A stretch of 64,000 bases of DNA from Nocardia otitidiscaviarum NBRC 14405. GTDB lineage: Bacteria > Actinomycetota > Actinomycetes > Mycobacteriales > Mycobacteriaceae. Position numbers and translations under genes: made by a program. The stretch is from NCBI RefSeq assembly GCF_000308635.1, contig NZ_BAGD01000097.1:1-64000 (forward strand), read 5' to 3'. Under the pieces are notes generated by a model. The model worked only from the letters and a program-made list of their open reading frames with translations. It did no database searches and was not told the DNA's origin. Below are positions 8,913 through 16,765 of the stretch, in pieces (the first letter of the stretch is position 1; each line of letters starts with the position of its first letter).

Positions 8913-10013
8913 ATGATCGGTCCATTGGACGAATACCCCATCCACCAGACTCCGCTGCCCATGGCGCGGGTGGGTACCAGCGATCGGAACTTCTACGATC
9001 GCAGCTATTTCAACGCCTCCGACCGGGACGGCGGCACCTTCCTCGTCACCGGGTTCGGTGTGTACCCGAATCTCGGTGTGGTGGACGCCTTCGCGACCGT
9101 GCGACGCGGGAACGAGCAACGGGCGGTACGCTTCTCGGACGCATTGACCGAGCGCAGCCTGGATCTCGCCGTCGGCGGGTACCGGCTGGAGGTGATCGAG
9201 CCGCTGCACAAGATCCGCGCGGTGTGCGAACACGAGGATCTGTCCTTCGACATGACCTGGGAGGGCGCGTTTCCCGTGGTGCGGGAGGAGCCGCACACCA
9301 TTATCACCGGGCTGAACCGGCCCATCATCGACGCGCAGCGGTTCGCGCAGGTGGGATCGTGGTCGGGGACGCTCACCGTGGACGGCACCGATTTCACGGT
9401 CGATCCGGCGGTGTGGACCGGGACCAGGGACCGGTCCTGGGGCATCCGGCCCGTCGGCGAATCCGATCCGCCGGGACGCGCGGCCGACGAACCGTCACAG
9501 GGATTCTGGTGGCTGTACGTGCCGCTGCGCTTCGACGACTTCTCCATCATCGTCATCGTGCAGGAGGAACCCAACGGATTCCGCACGCTCAACGACGCCA
9601 CCCGCATCTGGCACGACGGGCGCATCGAACAGCTCGGCTGGCCGCGGGTGCACCTCACCTACAGGTCCGGCACGCGGATTCCGGTGTCGCTGCGCCTCGA
9701 ACTGACCACCCCCGACGGCAAACCGCTGGAAGTGGAGGTCGAAGCCGGGACCTTCATCGCCCTGAACGTGGGCTGCGGCTACGGCGGCGACCCCGACTGG
9801 CTGCACGGCCAGTGGAAGGGCCGCCGCTGGGTCGACAGCCGCCGCTACGACCTCACCGACCCCGCCATCGCGGGCCGCATCCCGTTCGGCGTCATCGACC
9901 ATGTGGGCAAGGCCCGCTGCGGTGATGCCGAGGGTTGGGGGCTGTTCGAGCACGGCAGCCTGGGCCGCCACGACCCGACCGGATTCGCGGACTGGACGTC
10001 GGTGGCACCCTGA
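8913..10013 (+). CDS. conserved beta-rich hypothetical protein, partner of the APH-family gene
   Basis: This 366-residue soluble protein has no signal peptide and no membrane helix. It is rich in beta strand and Trp/Gly motifs (VGSWSGTLTVDG, WTGTRDRSWGIRP, FWWLYVPLRFDDFSI), reminiscent of the two-lobed lipocalin-like proteins related to hydroxyneurosporene hydratase-type folds that accompany APH/ACAD10 genes in mycobacteria and nocardiae. It is likely co-transcribed with the upstream kinase-like gene, so the pair probably acts in one pathway. The reaction is not known and I do not assign one. Confidence 0.65.
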   Translation: MIGPLDEYPIHQTPLPMARVGTSDRNFYDRSYFNASDRDGGTFLVTGFGVYPNLGVVDAFATVRRGNEQRAVRFSDALTERSLDLAVGGYRLEVIEPLHKIRAVCEHEDLSFDMTWEGAFPVVREEPHTIITGLNRPIIDAQRFAQVGSWSGTLTVDGTDFTVDPAVWTGTRDRSWGIRPVGESDPPGRAADEPSQGFWWLYVPLRFDDFSIIVIVQEEPNGFRTLNDATRIWHDGRIEQLGWPRVHLTYRSGTRIPVSLRLELTTPDGKPLEVEVEAGTFIALNVGCGYGGDPDWLHGQWKGRRWVDSRRYDLTDPAIAGRIPFGVIDHVGKARCGDAEGWGLFEHGSLGRHDPTGFADWTSVAP

Positions 10014-10066
10014 GCAATCCGACGGGCCGGTGGTGACGAAGTACTTCATGCCACGGTTCGACGGGA

Positions 10067-10091
10067 CCCCGCGCCCACACCCGGCGCGGGG
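10067..10091. terminator. hairpin between convergent genes (9-bp perfect stem)
   Basis: CCCCGCGCC and GGCGCGGGG are separated by 7 bases. The hairpin lies 53 bp after the stop of the APH-partner gene and 5 bp from the stop of cobE on the other strand. No T-run follows, as usual in actinobacteria. It probably ends both units. Confidence 0.6.
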
Positions 10092-10096
10092 CCTCC

Positions 10097-10549
10097 CTAA
10101 TCACGCGGGGCGTCCCAAATCACGCGGGGCCCTCCCTGACCAAACGGCCGCCTCGCGATGCGATCGACGCGGCGGACCCGCTCGCGTCCGCCGAACACGG
10201 CCGTCGCCACCGTGATTCCGCCGACCACGCGCTTGTGCGCCACCAGCCGCCCGCCCGCCGCCGCGAGCACTGCGGCGGCCTCCGCCACACTCGGCGTGCC
10301 GAGCACGGCGGCGGTGCGCACCGAGGGGTTGGGCACCGCCACCGCCGCCAATTCGTTCGGTGTGAACGCAACGACCGGAACGCCGAGTTCGGCTGCCGCC
10401 GAGACCAATCCGGCCTCCTCGGCCCTGCGGTCCACGGTGGCCAGACAGGTGATCTCGACCTCGGCGGCCACCGCGCGCACCGCATCGAGAATGTCAGCGG
10501 CATCGGCCCCGGTCCGCATGCCCACGCCGACCACGAGAGCACCCGTCAC
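10097..10549 (-). CDS. cobE: CobE / CbiG C-terminal domain cobalamin biosynthesis protein
   Basis: These 150 residues match the CbiG C-terminal (CobE) fold: LVVGVGMRTGADAADILDAV at the start, an ATVDRRAEEAGL segment, and VPNPSVRTAAVLGTPSVAEAAAVLAA leading to the closing KRVVGGITVATA. CobE is a small protein of the aerobic cobalamin pathway whose exact role is not settled; CbiG opens the delta-lactone ring in the anaerobic route. It starts at GTG 10549 with GGAG about 10 bases upstream. That GGAG overlaps the base of a strong hairpin (10562-10593). The last residues are encoded by a short direct repeat (AATCACGCGGGGC twice), suggesting recent duplication at the 3' end. It lies downstream of cobB on the same strand. 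Confidence 0.8.
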   Translation of the reverse strand: MTGALVVGVGMRTGADAADILDAVRAVAAEVEITCLATVDRRAEEAGLVSAAAELGVPVVAFTPNELAAVAVPNPSVRTAAVLGTPSVAEAAAVLAAAGGRLVAHKRVVGGITVATAVFGGRERVRRVDRIARRPFGQGGPRVIWDAPRD

Positions 10550-10561
10550 GAGAACCCACTC

Positions 10562-10593
10562 CCCCCGGGCGCTACGGCACCAGCGGCCGGGGG
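10562..10593 (-). terminator. strong hairpin between cobB and cobE, next to the cobE start
   Basis: CCCCCGG pairs with CCGGGGG, and an inner CGCT pairs with AGCG across an 8-base loop. It may terminate the cobB message. On a read-through message it would hide the GGAG that serves cobE. Position favours one of these two roles; sequence alone cannot choose. Confidence 0.5.
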
Positions 10594-10705
10594 TATGTCC
10601 ACACGCACCAGGCCGCCGCGGCGATGGTCACCCACCCGGTGATCGGTCGGCTGAAGCCGATCGGGAGTGCGGTGCCGGTCGATGTCGATCGCGCCGCCGG
10701 GCACG

Positions 10706-12394
10706 TCAGGCACCTGTCCGGCTCCGGGCGAAATCCGCTGCGGCGGTGACGAAGCGGGCGATGGCGGCCGGATTTCCGGCGGGGTGGGTGTGCAGGTACG
10801 AGGCGTGGACGCGGTGCGGGAGAGCGCCTTCCCTGACCGTTTCGCCGGTGGGTGAGCGCCAGCCCCAGGCGGGGATGTCCGCGCCCGCGACGGTAAGCCG
10901 GGTGCGGTGGAACTCGTGGCCGCGCACCCGTTCGCCCGCCGACCACAGGGGGGAATCGTACAGCGCCACCGCATCCCGATAGCCGAGGGTGAGGCGGGGG
11001 CCGAATTCGGCTACGGCGTCGACGACTCCGGCCATCGGGTGGCCGTCGAGCGTGCGGGTCAGGTAGAGCAGACCGGCGCATTCGGCATGGATCGGCATAC
11101 CCCGCCGCGCGTCCTCGGCCACGGCCTCGCGCAGTGCGATATTCGCCGACAGCTCCGCCGCATGCTCCTCGGGGAACCCGCCGGGCAACACCAGACCCGC
11201 TGTGCCGGACGGCAATTCGTCACGCAGCGGATCGAAAACCACCACCCGCGCCCCGGCCGCCTCGAGCAGTTCCCGATGCTCGGCGTAACCGAAGGTGAAC
11301 GCAGCGCCCCCGGCGACCGCGACGACCACACCGGCTCGCACACCACCGAATCCGGCACCGCCCACTCCGCCACCGGTCACCCCGGCCGACGAGGCGGGCG
11401 CTTCGATTCCTCCGGCCGCGTCGCCACGTCGGGCGCCGTCCCCCATATCCGTCATGACGGCGGCAACACGATCGGCATGAGGCACCGCAGCCGCGCCGGG
11501 GGCGGCGACAGCGGGACCGGTCGCACCGTCACACCGCCGAGCACCGACGCCGATATCCCGCATGACGGATTCGCCGACGGGCTCGCGGCCCTCGCCGACA
11601 GCGGCAGCGGCATCCGCCGAGCGGATGCCGTGCGCCGCCATCGCGGTCCGCAGTTCCGCGGCGGGGTCCCAGGCGGGGCCGGTGACCCGGGAGGCGGCCA
11701 GGGACACCACGGCGGGCAGGTCGATGTGTGCGGCGATGAGGTCGGTCATGGCCGCCACCGCGGATTCGGCCGCGACACCGTGTTCGACGGCGGGGATGAG
11801 GCCGAGATGGCGGGAGGGGACGGCCAATTCGGCCATGCGGGGTAGTGCGCCGAGGACCGGGAGGCCGACGCGGGCGCAGGCGGCGCGCAACACGTGTTCG
11901 TGGCGTTCGCTGCCGACGCGGTTGAGGATGACGCCGCCGAGGCGGATACCGCTGTCGAAGGTGGCGAAACCGTGCAGCAGGGCGGCGAGGCTCTGGCTGT
12001 GTCCGCGAGCGTCGACCACGAGGACGACCGGTGCGCCCAGCATGGCGGCGATCTGGGCGGTGGAGCCCTCGGCCACCGGGGCGGTGTGGTGTTCGTCGAT
12101 ACGACCGTCGAACAGGCCCATGACGCCCTCGACCACCGCGATATCGCAGTCGCGGCTGCCGTGGCGATACAGCGGCGCGATCCGTTCCGCGCCCACCAGG
12201 ACGGGGTCGAGGTTGCGGCCGGGGCGACCGGCGGCCAGTCCGTGATAGCCGGGGTCGATGTAGTCGGGGCCGACCTTGAAGGGGGCCACCCGGTGCCCGG
12301 CTCGCCGCAGCGCACCGATCAAACCCGTTGCGACCGTGGTCTTTCCACTGCCGGAGGCGGGCGCGGCGATCACCACCGCCGGTGTACTCACCAT
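10706..12394 (-). CDS. cobB: cobyrinate / hydrogenobyrinate a,c-diamide synthase (CobB)
   Basis: CobB amidates the a and c side chains of the corrin ring with glutamine and ATP. The N-terminal ATPase (about 1-245) has the P-loop APASGSGKTT and PFKVGPDYIDPGYH. The C-terminal class I glutaminase (about 353-555) has LVLPGGFPEE and the nucleophile Cys439 in HAECAGLLYL. Total length is 562 residues against roughly 450-460 for homologues. The excess is a low-complexity Ala/Gly-rich insert at about 250-352 between the two domains. The start ATG 12394 overlaps the cobO stop (ATGGTGA), implying translational coupling. Gene order cobO-cobB matches M. tuberculosis Rv2849c-Rv2848c. Confidence 0.94.
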   Translation of the reverse strand: MVSTPAVVIAAPASGSGKTTVATGLIGALRRAGHRVAPFKVGPDYIDPGYHGLAAGRPGRNLDPVLVGAERIAPLYRHGSRDCDIAVVEGVMGLFDGRIDEHHTAPVAEGSTAQIAAMLGAPVVLVVDARGHSQSLAALLHGFATFDSGIRLGGVILNRVGSERHEHVLRAACARVGLPVLGALPRMAELAVPSRHLGLIPAVEHGVAAESAVAAMTDLIAAHIDLPAVVSLAASRVTGPAWDPAAELRTAMAAHGIRSADAAAAVGEGREPVGESVMRDIGVGARRCDGATGPAVAAPGAAAVPHADRVAAVMTDMGDGARRGDAAGGIEAPASSAGVTGGGVGGAGFGGVRAGVVVAVAGGAAFTFGYAEHRELLEAAGARVVVFDPLRDELPSGTAGLVLPGGFPEEHAAELSANIALREAVAEDARRGMPIHAECAGLLYLTRTLDGHPMAGVVDAVAEFGPRLTLGYRDAVALYDSPLWSAGERVRGHEFHRTRLTVAGADIPAWGWRSPTGETVREGALPHRVHASYLHTHPAGNPAAIARFVTAAADFARSRTGA

Positions 12395-13008
12395 TCGATC
12401 CCCCGCTGGCCCTTGCGGCCCGCGTCCATCGGGTGTTTCACCTTGGTCATCTCGGTGACCAGGTCGGCGGCCTCGACGAGGGCCTGCGGGGCGTCGCGGC
12501 CGGTGATGACCACGTGCTGGTTGCCGGGACGGGAGCGGAGGGTGTCGACCACCTCGTCCACATCGACCCAGCCCCATTTCAGCGGGTAGGTGAATTCGTC
12601 GAGGACGTAGAAGCGGTGCTGCTCGGCGGCGAGGCGGCGCGCGATCTCCTGCCAGCCCGCCAGGGCGGCGGCGGCATGATCCTGCTCGGTGCCGTGCTTG
12701 CGGGTCCAGGACCAGCCCTCACCCATCTTGTGCCATTCCACGGCCCCGCCCGCACCGGTCTGCTCGTGCAGGCCGCCGAGGGTGCGGAAGGCCGCCTCCT
12801 CCCCCACCTTCCATTTGGCGCTCTTCACGAACTGGAACACCGCGATGTCGAAGCCCTGATTCCACGCCCGCAACGCCATCCCGAACGCCGCGGTCGACTT
12901 CCCCTTGCCGGGCCCGGTGTGCACCGCGAGCACCGGCTGATTGCGCCGCTGCCGCGTCGTCAGTCCGTCGTCGGGAATGCTCTCCGGCAGCGGGACACCT
13001 TTGGGCAT
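12388..13008 (-). CDS. cobO: cob(I)yrinic acid a,c-diamide adenosyltransferase (CobO)
   Basis: CobO transfers the 5'-deoxyadenosyl group of ATP to the cobalt of reduced corrinoids. The 206-residue protein has the CobA/CobO P-loop HTGPGKGKSTAAFGMALRAW and the signatures FVKSAKWKVGEE, WTRKH and VLDEFTYPLKWGW. It is a typical full-length member and matches Rv2849c. The start ATG 13008 is preceded by AAAGGAG at ideal spacing. The stop overlaps the start of cobB by 7 bp. The 200 bp upstream carries the promoter; I looked there for a B12-box and found none. Confidence 0.95.
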   Translation of the reverse strand: MPKGVPLPESIPDDGLTTRQRRNQPVLAVHTGPGKGKSTAAFGMALRAWNQGFDIAVFQFVKSAKWKVGEEAAFRTLGGLHEQTGAGGAVEWHKMGEGWSWTRKHGTEQDHAAAALAGWQEIARRLAAEQHRFYVLDEFTYPLKWGWVDVDEVVDTLRSRPGNQHVVITGRDAPQALVEAADLVTEMTKVKHPMDAGRKGQRGIEW

Positions 13009-13209
13009 GGAATGTGGCTCCTTTCGCGACGGCGACCCCCGGTCGCCGCCCCCAACGGTGCCACACCACGCCCCCGCGCCGACCGCCGGGCAGCGCGGCC
13101 ACGCCGGTTGTCGCACCATCCGGAGAGGGTGAGCCGCCCCATCCGCGGCGGCGTCGGTGTCGAAGTCGCGGGCATCCGGCGCTGTCCGCTCAGCCGGATG
13201 TCCGGCGAT

Positions 13210-14130
13210 CTATGGGCGCTCCTCACCCGCGCGACCGGCGGACCCGCTCCGGCTCGCCGCCCAGTCGCGGAACGCGGCGATGAACTCCTCGGGCGCGTCG
13301 GACTCCACATAGGTGCCAGCACCTTCGACGATCACGGTCCGGTGATCGGGGAAGGTCGCTTCCAGACGCTCACGTTCCCGCTGCCGGAAGGCGATATCGG
13401 CGTCACCCCACACGATCAGGGTCGGCAGCTGCGCGATATCGGCGAGACCCGCCTCGACCTCGGCGAAGAAGGTCCGGCTGGCGAGGACCCGGCCGGGCAG
13501 GACGGCCGAGGCCTGGCGGCGTTCCGGAGTGTCCAGCGCGCGGCGGTAGTGGTCCATTTCGGCCGCGGTAGGCGTGCGCCGGCGATGTCCGGTGGGGATG
13601 AAGGTGTTGACGAGCAGGTTGAACCGCCGCACCAGGAAGCGCCCCGGAAGTCCGCCGATGATGCGCGAGAACGCCTCGAAGTGCAGATCGCCGTTGGCCG
13701 GCCACGCCCAGGTATTGGCGAGTACCAGGCGCTCGAAGACGCCCGGCCGCCGCTGCGCCGCGGCCAGGCCGATCGTGCCGCCCCAGTCCTGCCCGATCAG
13801 GGTGACGTCCTCGAGGCCGAGCGCGTCGACGAATGCCGTGACCACGTCGGCGTGTTCCTCGGGCAGGTAGCGGTATCCGGGCTTCGGCGTCGACAGCCCG
13901 AAGCCCGGATAGTCGAGGGCGACGCACCGGAAGTCGTCGCGCAGCCCCCGGATCACGTCGCGCCAGAGAAACGACCAGGTCGGATTGCCGTGCAGCAGAA
14001 GCAATGTGGGCCCCGACCCCTCGTCGACGTAGTGCACGGTGTGCCCGTCGATATCGATGAATCGGCTCTCGAACGGAAACAGGGCGTCATCGACCCAGTC
14101 GGGCCGCACACTCCTGGTGATATCGGCCAT
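13210..14130 (-). CDS. alpha/beta hydrolase, haloalkane-dehalogenase-like, catalytic His apparently missing
   Basis: This 306-residue protein shows the oxyanion motif HGNPTWSFLWR (about 48-58) and the nucleophile elbow LIGQDWGG with Asp as nucleophile, both hallmarks of haloalkane dehalogenases and close relatives. NTWAWP lies in the halide-stabilising region and WGDADIAF near the acid position. Where the family has AGHxxQED-type sequence with the catalytic base, this protein has GAGTYVESDAPEEF: Thr replaces His. Dehalogenase activity therefore cannot be assumed. The gene separates the chelatase gene from cobO, which are adjacent in Mycobacterium, so it looks like an insertion into the cobalamin block. 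Start ATG 14130 fits family length. Confidence 0.8.
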   Translation of the reverse strand: MADITRSVRPDWVDDALFPFESRFIDIDGHTVHYVDEGSGPTLLLLHGNPTWSFLWRDVIRGLRDDFRCVALDYPGFGLSTPKPGYRYLPEEHADVVTAFVDALGLEDVTLIGQDWGGTIGLAAAQRRPGVFERLVLANTWAWPANGDLHFEAFSRIIGGLPGRFLVRRFNLLVNTFIPTGHRRRTPTAAEMDHYRRALDTPERRQASAVLPGRVLASRTFFAEVEAGLADIAQLPTLIVWGDADIAFRQRERERLEATFPDHRTVIVEGAGTYVESDAPEEFIAAFRDWAASRSGSAGRAGEERP

Positions 14131-14248
14131 GGCGGCCCCCTCTCGCCTCGGACTCCCGAGTAGCTTGAATATTTCCTACAGACTTTACTATTTCAAGCAC
14201 GATTCCGGGCACAATCCAGCCAGCAGCCACCGGATTGGCAGCAGTCGG

Positions 14249-14431
14249 TCAGTTCAGGGCGTGCAGGACCGCCGAGAAGAGACGGCCGATACCGCTGGTG
14301 ATCGCACGGAACAGGCCGGGTGCGGCGGCCTCGATCAGGGCCGGTGCGGCCTCCCCCATGAAATCGGCACCATTGTCGGCCACCTGGCCGCGCCGGTCGG
14401 CCCGCCGGTCACGACGACGAAAAATCCCCAT
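14249..14431 (-). CDS. small hypothetical protein (60 aa)
   Basis: A short frame begins MGIFRRRDRRADRRGQ, a basic N-terminus. It is followed by an amphipathic Ala-rich helix and a hydrophobic end (GLFRAITSGIGRLFSAVLHAL) that could lie on or in the membrane. AGAGG directly precedes the ATG, too close for a good Shine-Dalgarno. It lies on the same strand between the chelatase and the hydrolase genes. No family is recognised. The composition is protein-like, but the evidence is thin. Confidence 0.4.
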   Translation of the reverse strand: MGIFRRRDRRADRRGQVADNGADFMGEAAPALIEAAAPGLFRAITSGIGRLFSAVLHALN

Positions 14432-14561
14432 ACCTCTTCGACGTGCAAGCACAAGGTTTGGTTCCCGTGGGCGACTGGCGCCCTGCGGCCGCGCGGCGGC
14501 ACCGAACGCCCGGCATCGCAGCGCAGGGGACGCACCGGCGACCCGGATCAGGCGACCCGGA

Positions 14562-15734
14562 TCAGGCGACGCCGACTCCGGCGCGGACCACGCCCGCGAC
14601 CGATTCGCCGGTGAGCTCACCCAGCCGCAGATATCCGGCGCGCAGGTCGCGGGCGATATCGCGGGCCAAGCCGAGGCGGATCATGCCGCGTTCGCAGTCC
14701 ACCACCATGGCGGTGACCCCGTCACCGGCCAGCAGGCGGGCGGCGGTGCGGGCGCGCGGGACCGGATCGGTGCCGCCGGTGGCGCGACCGTCGGTGAGCA
14801 GCACGACCAGCGGGCGGCGCCGAGGGTCGCGGACGCGCTCGCGGACAAGCACCTCGCGGGCCTTCAGAAGTCCTTGCGCCAGTGGGGTTTTGCCGCCGGT
14901 CCGGATGCCCGCCAGGCGACGGACGGCGATGTCCACCGAGGAGGTCGGCGGCAGCACCAGGTCGGCGTCCTGACCGCGCACGGTGATGACGGCGACCTTG
15001 TCGCGGCGCTGGTAGGCATCGCGCAGCAGCGTCACCACCGCGCCGGTGACGGCGGACAGGCGGTCGCGGGCCGCCATGGAACCGGAGGCGTCGACCACGA
15101 AGACCACCAGATTCCCTTCGCGGCCTTCGCGATACGCGCCGCGCAGGTCGTCGACGGCCAGCGCGAGGGGGCCGGAGTCGCGGCCGCGGGCGCGCTGATG
15201 CGGCGCGGCGGCGAAGACGGTGCCGAGCAGGTGCAGGCCGCCGGTGGTGTCCGCGATGGCGCGCACCACCCGGCCCTGCCGGGTGCGGGCGCGGGAGCGG
15301 CGGCCGGGGGCACCCTCGCCGATACCCGGGACCTCCCAGCGCGGGGGCTTGGCCGGGGAGAGTGCGGGCAGGCCCGCATCGCCCTCCCGGGCGGGACGGC
15401 CGGAATTCGACTCGCCACCAGGAGAATCCGCGTCACCCGGTGGTCGGGTCGGTGAATCCGATTCGGCACCAGGGCGATCCGGTTCATCTCCGGCCGAATC
15501 CGGCTCCTGCTCGGACAGGTCCGAACGGCTGTCGCTACCGTCCGAACGGCCATCATCAAGTTCCGAACGGCCTTCGCGGCTCTCCGAATGGCCTTCCCTG
15601 CTGTCCGAACGGCCCTCGGCAGCGTCCGGACGGCTTCGCGAATCCTCGGGCTCGGGCGAATCAGCCGCTCCGCCTTCGGGTTCCGCGTCGTCGGTCAGCG
15701 GCCCCGCACCGTCGTCGGGCGAGACCCCATCGCT
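14562..15734 (-). CDS. VWA (ChlD/CobT-like) half of the chelatase, reached by -1 frameshift from the AAA+ frame
   Basis: This frame encodes an acidic Ser/Asp/Glu/Gly/Pro linker with six 7-residue repeats, then WEVPGIGEGAPGRRSRART and a von Willebrand A domain with the MIDAS motif DASGSMAARD and later TPL and TDGRA. It is the continuation of the neighbouring AAA+ frame: in M. tuberculosis Rv2850c both parts form one 629-residue protein. From the shift site to 15269 the frame has no ATG, GTG or TTG, although conserved coding sequence is present throughout. Translation must therefore enter from the AAA+ frame. With a -1 slip at 15734 the fused protein would be about 734 residues. This is the medium subunit of a Mg/Co chelatase that inserts metal with CobN (not in this window). 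Confidence 0.8.
   Translation of the reverse strand, partial: SDGVSPDDGAGPLTDDAEPEGGAADSPEPEDSRSRPDAAEGRSDSREGHSESREGRSELDDGRSDGSDSRSDLSEQEPDSAGDEPDRPGAESDSPTRPPGDADSPGGESNSGRPAREGDAGLPALSPAKPPRWEVPGIGEGAPGRRSRARTRQGRVVRAIADTTGGLHLLGTVFAAAPHQRARGRDSGPLALAVDDLRGAYREGREGNLVVFVVDASGSMAARDRLSAVTGAVVTLLRDAYQRRDKVAVITVRGQDADLVLPPTSSVDIAVRRLAGIRTGGKTPLAQGLLKAREVLVRERVRDPRRRPLVVLLTDGRATGGTDPVPRARTAARLLAGDGVTAMVVDCERGMIRLGLARDIARDLRAGYLRLGELTGESVAGVVRAGVGVA
15520..15645. repeat. six 21-bp tandem repeats encoding a 7-residue linker repeat
   Basis: TCCGAACGGC-like words recur at exactly 21-bp steps (15520, 15541, 15562, 15583, 15604, 15625). On the minus strand they encode heptads such as GRSDSRE, GHSESRE, GRSELDD and GRSDGSD, an acidic, charged and disordered linker between the AAA+ and VWA domains. 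The exact triplet period shows selection for the VWA frame. Confidence 0.8.
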
Positions 15735-16765
15735 TTTCCCGGATCGTCCTCCTGCGCCCGCGCGGCTTCCTCCGCCGCCTGCCGCATGGCCTCGTCCAGC
15801 TGCTCCTCGCTGATACCGGGCTCGTCGAACGGGTCGCGCCGCCGTCGGTGCGGCAGTGCGAGTTCCGCCGCCACCCGCACATCCTCCTCGGTGACCGCGC
15901 CGCCGCCGCGCCAGGCGGCGTGTGCGGTGGCGGTGCGTGCCACCACCAGATCGGCGCGCATCCCGTCCACGTCGAAGCTCGCGCAGAGGGCGGCGATGCG
16001 GCGCAGTTCCACGGTGTCGAGGGTGATCTCGTCGAGGCGGTCGCGGGCGGACAGGATGCGCTCGGCCACCGCACGGTCGGCGGCGGTGTAGCGGGCCGCG
16101 AATCCGGCCGGGTCCGCCTCGTAGTCGAGGCGGCGGCGCACCACCGCCATGCGCACGTCCACCTCGCGCGAGGCGACCACGTCGACGGTGAGGCCGAACC
16201 GGTCCAGCAGCTGTGGCCGCAGCTCGCCCTCCTCCGGGTTCATGGTGCCCACCAGCACGAATCGGGCGGGATGCGAGGCCGAGACGCCATCACGTTCGAT
16301 ATGCACCCGCCCCATGGCGGCGGCGTCGAGCAACACGTCCACCAGATGGTCGTGCAGCAGGTTCACCTCGTCGACGTACAGCACGCCGTGGTGGGCGGCC
16401 GCCAGCAGACCGGGTTTGAACGCCTGCTCGCCGTCGCGCAGCACCCGCTCCAGATCCAGTGAGCCGACCACGCGGTCCTCGGTCGCGCCCACCGGCAACT
16501 CCACCAACCGCGCGGGCCGCGCCCCGCTCTCGTCCACGATGGGCGGCAGCAACTGCGCCAGCGCACGCACCACGGTCGATTTGGCGGTGCCCTTCTCCCC
16601 GCGCACCAGCACACCGCCGATACCGGGATGCACCGCGCACAGGATCAGCGCGAGCTGCAACCGCTCCTGACCGACCACGGCCGAGAAAGGGAACCCGGCA
16701 TCGTCCCCGACGGACGAACCGCCCACTCGTACGGATTCGGGATGCGCAACACGGGAAGCCGACAC
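15695..16765 (-). CDS. AAA+ subunit of Mg/Co chelatase (ChlI/BchI-like), zero-frame product
   Basis: This 356-residue AAA+ ATPase has Walker A GEKGTAKST (about 56-64), ATEDRVVGSLD, Walker B GVLYVDEVNLLHDHLVD (about 127-143) and the sensor segment FVLVGTMNPEEGELRPQLLDRFGL. It corresponds to the N-terminal half of Rv2850c and to small subunits of magnesium chelatase. The zero frame continues 14 codons past the slippery heptamer and stops at 15695, so normal translation gives an AAA+-only protein and frameshifting gives the AAA+/VWA fusion. The start is uncertain: GTG 16765 is chosen because family similarity starts about 25 residues later; no strong Shine-Dalgarno decides. The likely role is cobalt insertion in cobalamin synthesis, judged from the cob neighbours. 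Confidence 0.88.
   Translation of the reverse strand: MSASRVAHPESVRVGGSSVGDDAGFPFSAVVGQERLQLALILCAVHPGIGGVLVRGEKGTAKSTVVRALAQLLPPIVDESGARPARLVELPVGATEDRVVGSLDLERVLRDGEQAFKPGLLAAAHHGVLYVDEVNLLHDHLVDVLLDAAAMGRVHIERDGVSASHPARFVLVGTMNPEEGELRPQLLDRFGLTVDVVASREVDVRMAVVRRRLDYEADPAGFAARYTAADRAVAERILSARDRLDEITLDTVELRRIAALCASFDVDGMRADLVVARTATAHAAWRGGGAVTEEDVRVAAELALPHRRRRDPFDEPGISEEQLDEAMRQAAEEAARAQEDDPGKAMGSRPTTVRGR
15734..15753 (-). promoter_or_regulatory. programmed -1 ribosomal frameshift signal: AGGAGG, 7 nt, GGGAAAA
   Basis: On the minus strand AGGAGG (15753-15748) is followed after 7 bases by the heptamer G GGA AAA (15740-15734), phased as X XXY YYZ to the AAA+ frame. Slipping both tRNAs back one base (GGA to GGG, AAA to AAA) moves ribosomes exactly into the VWA frame. 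An internal Shine-Dalgarno at this distance is the known stimulator of -1 frameshifting in bacterial dnaX. I could not identify a convincing 3' stem-loop by eye. Confidence 0.75.

Noticed and set aside
13009..13209. Cobalamin riboswitch upstream of cobO
   Set aside because: No B12-box-like GCCACTG on the minus strand and the leader is short with few conserved features; not supported.
14235..15455. Long plus-strand open frame opposite the chelatase VWA gene
   Set aside because: Its translation is Gln/Arg/Asp-rich without domain features and is the exact antisense of a VWA domain with MIDAS motif; shadow of a GC-rich gene.
15695..16765. Simple frameshift mutation (pseudogene) in the chelatase gene
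   Set aside because: Both halves are intact and conserved, the shift point coincides with a correctly phased GGGAAAA heptamer and an upstream AGGAGG, and the linker repeat keeps frame. Sequencing error remains possible but is the less economical reading.
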